Assembly: GCA_022769625.1 (NCBI GenBank)
Contig: JALEJP010000042.1
Span: forward strand, 1-45,312
Direction: 5' to 3'
DNA length: 45,312 nucleotides
From: Lachnospiraceae bacterium
GTDB lineage: Bacteria; Bacillota; Clostridia; Lachnospirales; Lachnospiraceae
Part shown: piece after piece, positions 38,901-45,312 of the stretch
Numbering within the stretch: position 1 is the first letter of the stretch
Layout: the number at the start of each line of letters is the position of its first letter
Notes under the pieces: model-generated
Seen by the model: only the letters and a program-made list of their open reading frames with translations
What the model was told of the DNA's origin: nothing
Databases searched by the model: none
Position numbers and translations under genes: made by a program

Positions 38901-40583
38901 TCTGTCAGATTTTTAAATGGAACATGGCAGTCAAAGGATACCGCTGGCTTGGGAAAAATCCCAATCGGAAAAGCAGATGATCCGAAGCATCAGAGACAGG
39001 CACCTCTCTATTTGGATTTCCTCACGAAGGGCCATCTGGCCATTTGCGGAAGTGGGGTATCAGGAAAAAGTACCATGATCCAGACAATCCTGTACGCATT
39101 GATATCTGACTATACGCCGGAAGAAATCCATCTCTATGGGATTGATACCAACAGCAGGATGATGCATGTCTTTGGTGAAGCACCACAGGTGGGCGGGATT
39201 CTTTCGGAAGAAGATAGGAAGAAGATGTCCAGGCTCTTCTCCATGCTGAAGCGAAAGCTGGAAGAACGAAAGAAACAGATGGGCGGCGGCAATTATGAAC
39301 AGTATGTGAGTGTACATAAAACCGCTATGCCGGCCATCATCCTATTTATCGATGAGTATGCAGCATGGAAGGAAAAGACGGGAGGCATCTATGAAGAAAC
39401 ATTGCTTCGTCTGGCAAAGGAGGGAATGCATTATGGCATCTATCTGGTAGTATCTGGCTATGGATTCCATATGAATGATCTTCCACTTCGTCTGGAGGAA
39501 ACCATGGGGCAGGTACTCTGTCTGAATCTTCCGGATAAGTATGCCTATGGCAACCTGCTCCATCAGCCATTTGACCTGATGCCAGAGCGTGGCAGCAAGG
39601 GAAGGGGACTGGCACTGGTCGGGCAGCAGGTACTGGAATTCCAGACGGCCTTATGCGTAGATGCGAAACATGATTACGAACGTCTGGAAAAGATTCAGGC
39701 ATATTGTCATCATATGGCAGTCTGCTGGAAGGGAAAGAAAGTTCCCCCAATTCCGGAAATTCCCAAAAACCCTACCTGGGAACAGTTGGAACAGGTAGAG
39801 GAATGGAAACAGCTGGCAAGGAGTCAGAGATTTCTTCCAGTAGGATATGACACTTCCGATGCTTCCATCTACGGTATAGACCTTCTTCATACCTACTGCT
39901 ATATGATCTGGGGAACCAAAGGATCAGGAAAGACCAATTACATGCGGGCATGTCTGCGTGCAGCACAGAAGAAGAATGGCCATATCTGTATCATCGATGG
40001 TCCTAAGAAGGAATGGAAGGAATATAAGGGTCATGCGGAGCTTACTTATCTGACGGAGGAAGAGGAGATCTTTGATTATTTCAAGGAACTGATACCAGAA
40101 ATCGTAAAGAGAAATCAGAAAAAGCAGCAGCTGATACAGGAAGGCTATGGAAGAGAAGAGATTTTTAACCATATGAGCAAAGAAGAACCATATGTTATCT
40201 TTCTTCCGGATATGATCTGGTTTATTTCCCATGTATACGAAGCAAAATGGGATATGACAGGATTTTTAGAAAATGTAATCGAAAAGGGAAGCCTGCACCA
40301 TATTTATTTTATCGGTGAATTATCCTTAGAGCAGCAGAGCCAGGTGCAGGGATATCCGCTGTATGAGCTTTTTGCTTCTTATAAAAATGGAATTCAGTTT
40401 GGTGGAAATCTGGCAGATAATCCAGTGCTTACCTTTGAGTATCTTTCCTTCCGGGAGCAGACCAGACGAGAAGCAAAGGGAATTGGACAGATTTCTGACC
40501 AGGAGACATGGCAGAATACGAAAAAAATTATAGTACCATTGGTGACAGGAGGTGAGAGGGATGCTATCCATGCTAATCTGTGA
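35922..40583 (+). CDS. essC: EssC-like FHA/FtsK-SpoIIIE ATPase, motor of the type VII secretion system
   Basis: A 1553-residue membrane ATPase. An N-terminal region (1-105) is followed by an FHA phosphothreonine-binding domain (about 115-187; GK119-120, S135, H138, N156-G-T), the motif MTIYLTE (216-222), two membrane helices (about 264-281 and 284-308), and three FtsK/SpoIIIE-type domains. P-loops are GTTGSGKT (695-702), GSGVSGKS (1043-1050) and GTKGSGKT (1331-1338). The first two domains keep Walker B (VIIDEF, LFIDEY); the third reads IFLPDM and is probably impaired. This matches EssC/YukBA. The start is a GTG at 35922 with AAGGAG 8 nt upstream; an ATG two codons later is possible. It overlaps the LytTR gene by 23 bp. 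Confidence 0.95.
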   Translation: MGMIIAVYSKKVFKEYRLPSVENADETILLGKSEFGLLEDLVLRLEVLQGQWRIRSDLHYWITNEDGSHYVGEVLKDQDVFFLECGNHERISLIIKEISKEFRSYEKYDIRKAKKLVVGKGQKADICYDYKHMVSDQHAILEQRDGCFWIINDSPNGTYVNSKRIDTQTRLAFGDYINIMGLHMVFLDGILAIDKNENLLGLHRDKLGDYTENEDMTIYLTERKRQNQSKRIYHRAPRRYRRLYEEPIIIHGFSDQKEQRTEIPMMFMLMTLIFGMVFMTGQFSSILWCVGMGWMGSVMLCMSLWYLCSYEKRKRMYRQYFMDKEMEIREQYKKNQEILEERYPSAMHGICSGEQEGTLWNRNPMQKDFLVHRLGVGDWPFQVSIEMEEDGFPYQKDSTLSGSAHIRKQYQTLKQVPVTLDLGRYHRIGMIGGEGKMGALAVARTIAAQIAVNHCYTDVKMGFFYHGELAQEWEALHFAKWLPHVWAEDKKIRFLASGQEEAKDVFYELTQIFRTRSLETEQKAEKKKPYYVLFVTDSSMLEEELLAKYVFDQPEAAGLTTIFLAERYEELPNRCELVIENDDIFCGMYDVAERKEEGIPIAFDQVEEEALIKFAQSILRIRVPETEMGGTLPASVSLLEMVESSSMKNAKIQDLWAKNRAHENIRGMLGQKAGGRICYLDLHEKYHGPHGLIAGTTGSGKTELLKTLILSLALQYSPEEIGFFLIDFKGGGMSSDFCNLPHMMGQISNLSGNQIQRAMIALKSENRRRQHLFHQAGVSHIDEYRKSYKRGQVSTPMPHLLVIIDEFAELKKEAPEFLKELISVAQVGRSLGMHLILSTQRPGGLVDDHIWSNSRFRICLRVQDRRDSMDVLRRPDAVSITQLGCGYLQVGNDEVYEQFQSAFTGTIYAADHEQETTGVSKLLRLDGKVEQKNGRRKSLILTEDQREAEMTQLEVVKEWIIMAAKDGGYEKQPPLWMPVLSDHILLESLLEDRSVRFLNGTWQSKDTAGLGKIPIGKADDPKHQRQAPLYLDFLTKGHLAICGSGVSGKSTMIQTILYALISDYTPEEIHLYGIDTNSRMMHVFGEAPQVGGILSEEDRKKMSRLFSMLKRKLEERKKQMGGGNYEQYVSVHKTAMPAIILFIDEYAAWKEKTGGIYEETLLRLAKEGMHYGIYLVVSGYGFHMNDLPLRLEETMGQVLCLNLPDKYAYGNLLHQPFDLMPERGSKGRGLALVGQQVLEFQTALCVDAKHDYERLEKIQAYCHHMAVCWKGKKVPPIPEIPKNPTWEQLEQVEEWKQLARSQRFLPVGYDTSDASIYGIDLLHTYCYMIWGTKGSGKTNYMRACLRAAQKKNGHICIIDGPKKEWKEYKGHAELTYLTEEEEIFDYFKELIPEIVKRNQKKQQLIQEGYGREEIFNHMSKEEPYVIFLPDMIWFISHVYEAKWDMTGFLENVIEKGSLHHIYFIGELSLEQQSQVQGYPLYELFASYKNGIQFGGNLADNPVLTFEYLSFREQTRREAKGIGQISDQETWQNTKKIIVPLVTGGERDAIHANL

Positions 40584-41307
40584 TCAGAATCAGGAGGAGC
40601 GAGATCTGCTAAAAAAGCATTCCAAGGATTCGGTAGCATTTTGCTCCAACGATGAGCTGGAGATCGGGATGACCGCCAGTGTAGACGAAGCAAAACAGTA
40701 TATAGAGAAGCAGGAACTGCTGGATGTGGCATTTCAGGAGGTTACCATGCCACAGGGAATTACCATGACGAAGAATCTGAGAATCCGATATCAATATTCA
40801 GAGCTCTTGTTGATTGCGGATGCCTCTATCTCTCCCATGGCATATCTGACTCCTGAAATCCGGGCAGCTTCTCTGCTGCTTCGCCCTTTTAGTGAAGCCC
40901 AGAGCAGGCAGGTAGTCAACCAGTTCTTCCAGTCGCTTTATCGGGAACGGACAAAGGAAGAGACGGAAAAGGTGATGATCATTGAAAACCGCCAGGGCAA
41001 GATTCGGATCCCCTATGATAAGATTTATTATATTGAGGTAAAGGGAAGGAAGATCTATATTCGATTAAAAGATGAGGAATATAGTAAATATGAGACGATG
41101 GAGCAGATGATAAAAAAGCTGCCGAAGCAGTTTCTACGATGCCATAGAAGCTTTGTCATTAATAAAAATTATGTGACCAAGGTACGATTATCTGAAAATC
41201 TGATTTACTTAGAGGATGAGATTACAGTCCCACTATCCAGAAGATATAAGGCGGACATGAAAGCGTATATGAATTGCAGCAACATTTCGGAGGAGGGAAG
41301 AGATTGA
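40561..41307 (+). CDS. LytTR-family regulator with a degenerate receiver domain
   Basis: A 248-residue protein. The N-terminal half resembles a receiver but the phosphate-accepting Asp is replaced by Glu60 (FQEVTMP) and the conserved Lys by Arg108 (LLRPF). The C-terminal LytTR DNA-binding domain (about 140-240) is well formed (IYYIEVKGRKIYIRLKD, then FLRCHRSFVINKNYV). It is therefore unlikely to be switched by a histidine kinase; none lies nearby. The start at 40561 has AGGAGG 8-9 nt upstream within the end of essC, so the two genes are translationally coupled. Candidate target: the ACAGTT pair at 27715-27744. Confidence 0.92.
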   Translation: MLSMLICDQNQEERDLLKKHSKDSVAFCSNDELEIGMTASVDEAKQYIEKQELLDVAFQEVTMPQGITMTKNLRIRYQYSELLLIADASISPMAYLTPEIRAASLLLRPFSEAQSRQVVNQFFQSLYRERTKEETEKVMIIENRQGKIRIPYDKIYYIEVKGRKIYIRLKDEEYSKYETMEQMIKKLPKQFLRCHRSFVINKNYVTKVRLSENLIYLEDEITVPLSRRYKADMKAYMNCSNISEEGRD

Positions 41308-41972
41308 TGAATCCATATGGATGGAAAAGCTTTTATATGAAGGAAGAGGAATTCTACCTGCTATTAGCCGGCAAAGGGGTAAGGCGATGGTATGGATTAT
41401 CATCTGACCGAAGGGAGTCCTTTCTTCGAGATACTTCCAAAGAGGCAGTCTATGGGGTGCTGGCAGGACTGTATCAAAAAGGATATGTGGACTGGTGTGA
41501 AGAGCAGGTAGCCATTGCAGAGCCGATGGATATCATCCTACAGGCTTTAAAGGACTCAGCATATTGTGTCATGGCGGAGCAGGAAGGAGAGCGACAGTCT
41601 TATTATCTTTCGTATGGGAAAATAGTATTAGTGGAGGAAAGTAAGCGGCAGAGAGGAAGACTTAAGCTTACGCTCCTTACCAAAGAGGAATTCTTAAACA
41701 ATCTGTGGGAGGAAGGCTATCTTCCAAAGAGAGAGGGAGTAACTGCTTTCGATGGGCAGGAAGGCAGCAGGGTAAAAAAGGTGTATGACCGTGCAATCCT
41801 CCGATTTTTGCAAGTAGAAGATGGAAGGCAGATGGAACGACTGATCATAAAGGAGATGGGAATGGAGGTTTTGGTGACCTGGGAACATGATTTCTCAGAG
41901 GAAATCCTTCCTTATCAAAAGGACTGGTGTGAAAAAAGGCTGAATCAATGGTGTAACAGGAGGCAGAAATGA
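41307..41972 (+). CDS. Uncharacterised type VII locus protein
   Basis: A 221-residue soluble alpha/beta protein that I cannot assign. It has no signal peptide or membrane helix. The N-terminus is aromatic-rich (GWKSFYMKEEEFYLLLAGKG) and resembles the style, though not clearly the sequence, of EspG-type chaperones of mycobacterial ESX systems. The start overlaps the LytTR stop (TGATG), with AGGAGG upstream, and the end overlaps the EsaB-like start (ATGA). Such tight coupling inside the locus suggests a cytoplasmic accessory or substrate chaperone. Confidence 0.85.
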   Translation: MNPYGWKSFYMKEEEFYLLLAGKGVRRWYGLSSDRRESFLRDTSKEAVYGVLAGLYQKGYVDWCEEQVAIAEPMDIILQALKDSAYCVMAEQEGERQSYYLSYGKIVLVEESKRQRGRLKLTLLTKEEFLNNLWEEGYLPKREGVTAFDGQEGSRVKKVYDRAILRFLQVEDGRQMERLIIKEMGMEVLVTWEHDFSEEILPYQKDWCEKRLNQWCNRRQK

Positions 41973-42217
41973 TTTTAGTAGAGGTGTATGTGATTTCGAT
42001 GAATGAATATGTGGATATCCTGCTGGATGAGGAGCTTCCGGTGGGACAGGCAATGGAAGAAATCTGTCAGCTGCTGGGACAGAAGTTAAATACGTCCATC
42101 GGAGAGGAAAAGGATACGCTGCTTCTTTGTTCCATGGATGGCAAAGAAATTCTACCAAAGAAACGGACACTGGCAGACTGTAGAATTCAGGATGGAAGTA
42201 GATTGTTACTCGTATAG
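41969..42217 (+). CDS. esaB: EsaB/YukD-like ubiquitin-fold protein
   Basis: An 82-residue protein with the beta-grasp pattern of YukD/EsaB: a first strand ILVEVYVISMNEYVDILLD, one helix (GQAMEEICQLLGQKL), and the final strands KRTLADCRIQDGSRLLLV, which match the family's conserved 'TL...I.dG..L.l' ending. EsaB-type proteins are small regulatory or assembly parts of type VIIb systems. It overlaps the preceding gene by 4 bp. Confidence 0.88.
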   Translation: MILVEVYVISMNEYVDILLDEELPVGQAMEEICQLLGQKLNTSIGEEKDTLLLCSMDGKEILPKKRTLADCRIQDGSRLLLV

Positions 42218-42272
42218 GAGGAACTTCCTGCTTCTATGGAAACAGGCAATCAGATAAGAGAGGACGGGTGGA

Positions 42273-42641
42273 ATGTATACCAGAATAGAACCAGAGACCA
42301 TCAAGCATATGTTAGAAGAGCTTGAGCGATGTGAGGAAAAGATACAAATAGAATACGAAAAGCTTCTGGAGGGACAGTCCTATCTAAAGCAGCTTGTCAA
42401 AGAGGACATGTGGGAATTTCGAAGTGGATTTGACAGACAGATGGAACGACTTTCTTGTGCTATGCAGCGGTTTACAAGATACCGAATGGCGTTGGAGTGC
42501 ATACTGGACGTTTATAGACGGTGCGAGGAAACAATCCTGGGCTACGAAGATCAGAAAGAGAGCTATCAGATGAGCTATGACAGATGTGATCTTAAGGAAC
42601 TGGGAAAAAAGCTTTTGGAATATGAGATTCCATTTCAATAA
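42273..42641 (+). CDS. Small helical T7SS-locus protein (WXG100-like, no WXG)
   Basis: A 122-residue, almost entirely helical charged protein. A Trp at residue 47 in DMWEFRSGFD sits about where the WXG turn would be, but the motif is not WXG. It may be a divergent WXG100 protein, a partner of one, or a chaperone. A GTGGA site precedes the start. It lies 55 bp after the EsaB-like gene, the largest gap within this part of the locus. Confidence 0.75.
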   Translation: MYTRIEPETIKHMLEELERCEEKIQIEYEKLLEGQSYLKQLVKEDMWEFRSGFDRQMERLSCAMQRFTRYRMALECILDVYRRCEETILGYEDQKESYQMSYDRCDLKELGKKLLEYEIPFQ

Positions 42642-42660
42642 AAGAAAGGCAGAAGGAATC

Positions 42661-42939
42661 ATGGAACAGCTAGAGATACAAAGCCAGCGATTGGGCAGAA
42701 ATACAGAGGAAAAAGAGCGATTGTTACAGAATGTAAAGAATGGATGGAAACTCCTTAACCAACAGCTTAAGGAATTGGCTGTCTGTCAGGAAGAGGAATC
42801 TTCGATGTTAGAGGAATATGATAGACGCACCATGGAGATGCTGGATCAGATCGCCGATCTGTGGCAATATGAAAGATACGCAAAGAGGGAATATGAGAAA
42901 TGCGAAGAGAGAATACTGGATATGATCGCGGATATTTGA
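42661..42939 (+). CDS. Small helical T7SS-locus protein (no WXG)
   Basis: A 92-residue coiled-coil-like protein rich in Glu, Gln and Leu. It contains NGWKLLNQ near residue 28 and DLWQYER near 66 but no WXG. The start at 42661 follows AGAAGGA and lies 19 bp after the preceding stop. In-frame ATGs upstream overlap the previous gene. Size, helical content and position suggest a WXG100 relative or partner. Confidence 0.7.
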   Translation: MEQLEIQSQRLGRNTEEKERLLQNVKNGWKLLNQQLKELAVCQEEESSMLEEYDRRTMEMLDQIADLWQYERYAKREYEKCEERILDMIADI

Positions 42940-43217
42940 AAAAGCAGGCTTTCGAGATGCAAGATCAGATCAGGAAGCTCAGCCGGGATTTGGAAAAATT
43001 GCGAAGATGGCTCAAAGAAGCTGGCGTTTCCTGGGAGGGAGAAGCCGGAGAGCTTTATCGGATCAGGGAAAAAGAGATTGAGCAGGAGATGGAAGAGATT
43101 CTTGCATATTACCAAATGGTCAGTCGGAAGCTGTTAGAAAAGGCTGGCATCCAGGAAGAGCAAGAACATCAGCCACAAGAAGGGGAAAAAGTGCTTCCCG
43201 ACAATTTGCTCGTATAG
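42936..43217 (+). CDS. WXG100-family protein A
   Basis: About 93 residues forming a helix-turn-helix hairpin with the signature turn VSWEGEAG (Trp33-Glu-Gly). WXG100 (ESAT-6-like) proteins are substrates or co-substrates of type VII machines. The start is uncertain: a TTG at 42936 overlapping the previous stop is used, but ATG at 42957 or 42900 is possible, and none has a strong ribosome binding site. The C-terminal tail is Glu/Gln-rich. Confidence 0.82.
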   Translation: MKKQAFEMQDQIRKLSRDLEKLRRWLKEAGVSWEGEAGELYRIREKEIEQEMEEILAYYQMVSRKLLEKAGIQEEQEHQPQEGEKVLPDNLLV

Positions 43218-43225
43218 GAGAAATC

Positions 43226-43444
43226 ATGGAACAGGAACATATATATATGAAAAAGCAGCTGCAGCAGATGGCAGAGGCAGCAGGAGAGATCGAAAAGATC
43301 GTCAGTGGAGATGTGTTAGAAGGCATGGATCAGATTGGACAGATCTGGAAGGGAGAAGCCGCAATAGCCTATCACAACAAGGGAAGAGAAATCGCAGAAG
43401 AATTATTGGAAGCCTCTAAGGCCTTAGGAAAGCTTATGGAATAG
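43226..43444 (+). CDS. WXG100-family protein B
   Basis: A 72-residue helical hairpin with the turn IWKGEAA (Trp41-Lys-Gly43), flanked by an N-terminal helix rich in Gln, Met and Glu and a second helix (GREIAEELLEASKALGKLM). The AGGAG site 5 nt before the ATG is good. It starts 8 bp after WXG protein A, and the two may form a heterodimer. Confidence 0.88.
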   Translation: MEQEHIYMKKQLQQMAEAAGEIEKIVSGDVLEGMDQIGQIWKGEAAIAYHNKGREIAEELLEASKALGKLME

Positions 43445-43461
43445 GAAAAGGATAGTGTCAA

Positions 43462-43484
43462 AAATGACGTTATATCGGTCATTT
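43462..43484 (+). promoter_or_regulatory. Short hairpin in the gap before the FHA gene
   Basis: AAATGAC (43462-43468) and GTCATTT (43478-43484) form a 7-bp stem with a 9-nt loop, 17 bp after WXG protein B. It has no T run. It may mark a processing site. I see no clear promoter in the 120-bp gap. Confidence 0.4.
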
Positions 43485-43564
43485 AGATAGAATGGCCTTA
43501 GGATACCTTCGAAACGTGTTACTCTTAAAAAGAAGAAAGATTACAGGTAGAAGGGAAAGAGAAT

Positions 43565-44035
43565 GTGGAAGGGATTCAGACAATTGAGTTATTGTTGTTT
43601 ATGATTTTAATGCTTCTGGTCATCTTATGTGGATATTTGTTCTTCGGACAGGAGTCCGAAAAGAAAGAAAAAAATGGAATGAATGCGAAGAACTTTAAGT
43701 TGAGTCAGAGACAGAAATCGTCGGCGACCCGAAAGGGAGCAAGGCTGATCTCATTAAAGACAGGAAAGACAGAAAAAATAGAGAAAACAATGTGGTATAT
43801 CGGCAAAGATATGGGAAACGATTATGTAATCAGGGAGAATCCTGCCGTTAGCAGACGACATGGCTGTATTATATGGAAGGATGGAAACTATTATCTCTCC
43901 GATATGAACTCGTTAAATGGCACCTTTGTCAATGGCAACGAAGTCAGAGAGGGAGAGAAGTTCCGGCTCTCTGACCGAGATAAGATCGTGTTGGCAGATG
44001 AGGTGTTCGAATTTCAAGAATATGAAGAAGGATAA
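43565..44035 (+). CDS. Membrane-anchored FHA-domain protein
   Basis: A 156-residue protein with one N-terminal membrane helix (about 7-27), a basic linker and a C-terminal FHA domain (60-152): IGK at 79-81, S96-R-R-H99, and SLNGTFVNG at 116-124. FHA domains bind phosphothreonine, so it can be recruited by phosphorylated kinase 1, kinase 2 or EssC. The start is a GTG at 43565 with AAGGGA about 9 nt upstream. It is the last plus-strand gene of the locus. Confidence 0.9.
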   Translation: MEGIQTIELLLFMILMLLVILCGYLFFGQESEKKEKNGMNAKNFKLSQRQKSSATRKGARLISLKTGKTEKIEKTMWYIGKDMGNDYVIRENPAVSRRHGCIIWKDGNYYLSDMNSLNGTFVNGNEVREGEKFRLSDRDKIVLADEVFEFQEYEEG

Positions 44036-44073
44036 CAACAGAGCAGAACCTTTAGGGTGACTGCTCTGTTGTT
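44034..44073. terminator. Bidirectional terminator between convergent genes
   Basis: A perfect 13-bp inverted repeat (44034-44046 and 44061-44073; AACAACAGAGCAG and its complement) with a 14-nt loop overlaps the FHA stop codon and ends 3 bp before the convergent gene's stop. T runs are weak on both sides, but the position is right for a shared terminator. Confidence 0.7.
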
Positions 44074-44075
44074 GG

Positions 44076-45312
44076 TTATGAGGTTTTCGCTCTATTTATG
44101 GTAATGTTGGTACCATTGAAGGCACCTATTCCAATATGGACATTTTCTGGAAGAGTAATACTTCCCGTGAGACCGCTACAGCCAGAAAAAGCATGATTAC
44201 CGATATGAGTAATGGAATCAGGCAGGTGCAGATTACCGGTGAGCCCACGACAGTCAGAAAAAGTAAAGCTACCGATATAGGTAATGGAATCAGGTAGGTG
44301 CAGATTGCCGGTGAGCCCATTACAGTCAGAAAAAGCACCATCACCGATATGAGTAATGGAATCAGGCAGGTGCAGATTGCCGGTGAGCCCATTACAGTCA
44401 AAAAAAGCACAGATGCCGATATAAGTAATGGAATCAGGCAGGTGGAGATTACCGGTGAGCCCACGACAGCCAGAAAAAGCACTATTACCGATATGAGTAA
44501 TGGAATCAGGCAGGTGCAGATTACCGGTGAGCCCACGACAGCCAGAAAAAGCAAAGCTGCCGATATGAGTAATGGAATCAGGCAGGTGTAGATTACCGGT
44601 GAACCCACTACAACCATAAAAAGCACAGCTATCGATATGAGTAATGGAATCAGGCAGGTGAAGATTACCGGTGAACCCATTACAGTGATAAAAAGCATAG
44701 CAGCCAATATGAGTAACAGAATTAGGTAGATATAAATCTCCGATAAGACTACTACAGCTTGAAAAAGCATTATCACCAATATAGGTAAGAGAGTCTGGAA
44801 GATTTAAAGGACCGATGATTTTTCCACAAAAAAAAGCAGATTTTCCAATTCGTTTTAAATGTTTTGGGAAGGTTTTAAATGTTATTTTCAAGTTCCTGTA
44901 AGGTAGAAAACGATCAGGTATTTCTGTAGTGCTACATCCACAGATGCTATCTGGAAGAACTAATTCGTAGTCATCAGGTAATATGGCATATCGTAGATTT
45001 AGGGTACGGTGTGTTTTTGGAGTATGAAAAGTAGGATTGTGTTGAGACTTCATCTGAAAATAGCGACCATTTCTTTTTCGGTCTTTCAGATCAAGCAACA
45101 TGATCTCCTTGCGAGTATCCAGATCATAAATAATAAATAAGCGGCCATAGTCATCATCCACTTCTACAATCAATGCCGAAAAAATCCATGGATATACCTG
45201 TGAGAAGAGTTGCTCTATTTCTATTTTGTCCTGGTGCCGATACCGTGATAGTAAAGTCAGCTGTAGTTCTTGAGTTATATATGTAGAAATATCCGCAATA
45301 ATAAAATCATCA
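44076..45312 (-). CDS. BspA-like leucine-rich-repeat protein with near-identical repeats (5' end outside window)
   Basis: The frame is open to the window edge, so the true start is not visible; the TTG at 45173 is only the first internal possibility. The visible N-terminal part (for example FIIADISTYITQELQLTLLS) is not repetitive. After about 60 further residues come LRR_5 repeats, of which roughly eight are almost identical 24-residue units of the form GNLHLPDSITHIGSFAFSGC. The uniform repeats suggest recent expansion by recombination. No signal peptide can be judged. It converges on the secretion locus and could be a surface protein or substrate. Confidence 0.85.
   Translation of the reverse strand, partial: DDFIIADISTYITQELQLTLLSRYRHQDKIEIEQLFSQVYPWIFSALIVEVDDDYGRLFIIYDLDTRKEIMLLDLKDRKRNGRYFQMKSQHNPTFHTPKTHRTLNLRYAILPDDYELVLPDSICGCSTTEIPDRFLPYRNLKITFKTFPKHLKRIGKSAFFCGKIIGPLNLPDSLTYIGDNAFSSCSSLIGDLYLPNSVTHIGCYAFYHCNGFTGNLHLPDSITHIDSCAFYGCSGFTGNLHLPDSITHIGSFAFSGCRGLTGNLHLPDSITHIGNSAFSGCRGLTGNLHLPDSITYIGICAFFDCNGLTGNLHLPDSITHIGDGAFSDCNGLTGNLHLPDSITYIGSFTFSDCRGLTGNLHLPDSITHIGNHAFSGCSGLTGSITLPENVHIGIGAFNGTNITINRAKTS
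44150..44730 (-). repeat. 72-bp tandem DNA repeats encoding LRR units
   Basis: The motif AATGGAATCAGGCAGGTG recurs every 72 bp (44211, 44283 and onward, with minor changes), matching 24-codon leucine-rich units. Similarity is highest in the middle copies and decays towards both ends, typical of slippage or unequal exchange. Confidence 0.9.

Noticed and set aside
44298-44591. Open plus-strand frame over the 72-bp repeats
   Set aside because: It is antisense to the BspA-like gene and exists only because the repeat length is a multiple of three.
44150-44730. Regular repeats resembling a CRISPR array
   Set aside because: The 72-bp period has no distinct spacers and encodes continuous leucine-rich units; no cas genes are present.

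Overview
The window looks like a chromosome segment of a gut-type Lachnospiraceae (Clostridia, Bacillota). Supporting signs are a clpC gene under a short GntR regulator, a YwmB-type protein beside an F-type ATP synthase operon whose c subunit has Na+-binding residues, an EFR1-type flavodoxin/ferredoxin, a TetM-like GTPase, and strong GGAGG ribosome binding sites. No rRNA, tRNA, CRISPR array, transposase or integrase is visible.

Left part (1 to 27.3 kb, all genes on the minus strand, moderately GC-rich): the first codons of a response regulator, radA, a conserved small beta-rich protein, clpC with its GntR regulator, an EFR1 ferredoxin with a HAD phosphatase, ywmB, and the ten-gene atp operon (atpZ, an atpI-like gene, B E F H A G D C). 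Next comes a two-gene operon of a TetM/EF-G-like GTPase fused to a Rae1/YacP-type NYN nuclease domain and an ABC-class ATPase. It is followed by a set made of a DUF2975-like membrane protein, a YozG-like Xre regulator, a secreted protein and a 1412-codon WG-repeat/BspA-like protein that seems to have lost both its start and its C-terminal FN3 domain. A GNAT acetyltransferase closes this part.

Boundary (27.3 to 28.0 kb): a non-coding stretch with a roughly 190-bp MITE-like or structured element. After it come paired ACAGTT repeats spaced like LytTR-regulator sites, a perfect TATAAT, and a leader hairpin with a T-rich tail. From here the strand switches to plus and the DNA becomes clearly more AT-rich.

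Right part (28.0 to 44.0 kb, plus strand): a type VIIb (ESX/WXG100-like) secretion locus wired for Ser/Thr phosphorylation. Order: Hanks kinase with three PASTA domains, two secreted BspA-like leucine-rich-repeat proteins, a second Hanks kinase without PASTA, an EssC-like FHA/FtsK ATPase, a LytTR regulator with a degenerate receiver, an unknown protein, an EsaB/YukD ubiquitin-like protein, four small helical proteins (two with a clear WXG motif), and a membrane-anchored FHA protein. No EssB, EsaA or EssA homologue is seen. The catalytically intact single-pass kinases have the topology of EssB, which in known systems is a pseudokinase, so they may fill that role. A shared T-[V/I]-Y-L motif in both kinases and in EssC is a candidate docking site for the two FHA domains. 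The LytTR protein may act on the ACAGTT pair upstream of the first kinase. A convergent BspA-like gene with near-identical 24-residue repeats runs off the right edge.
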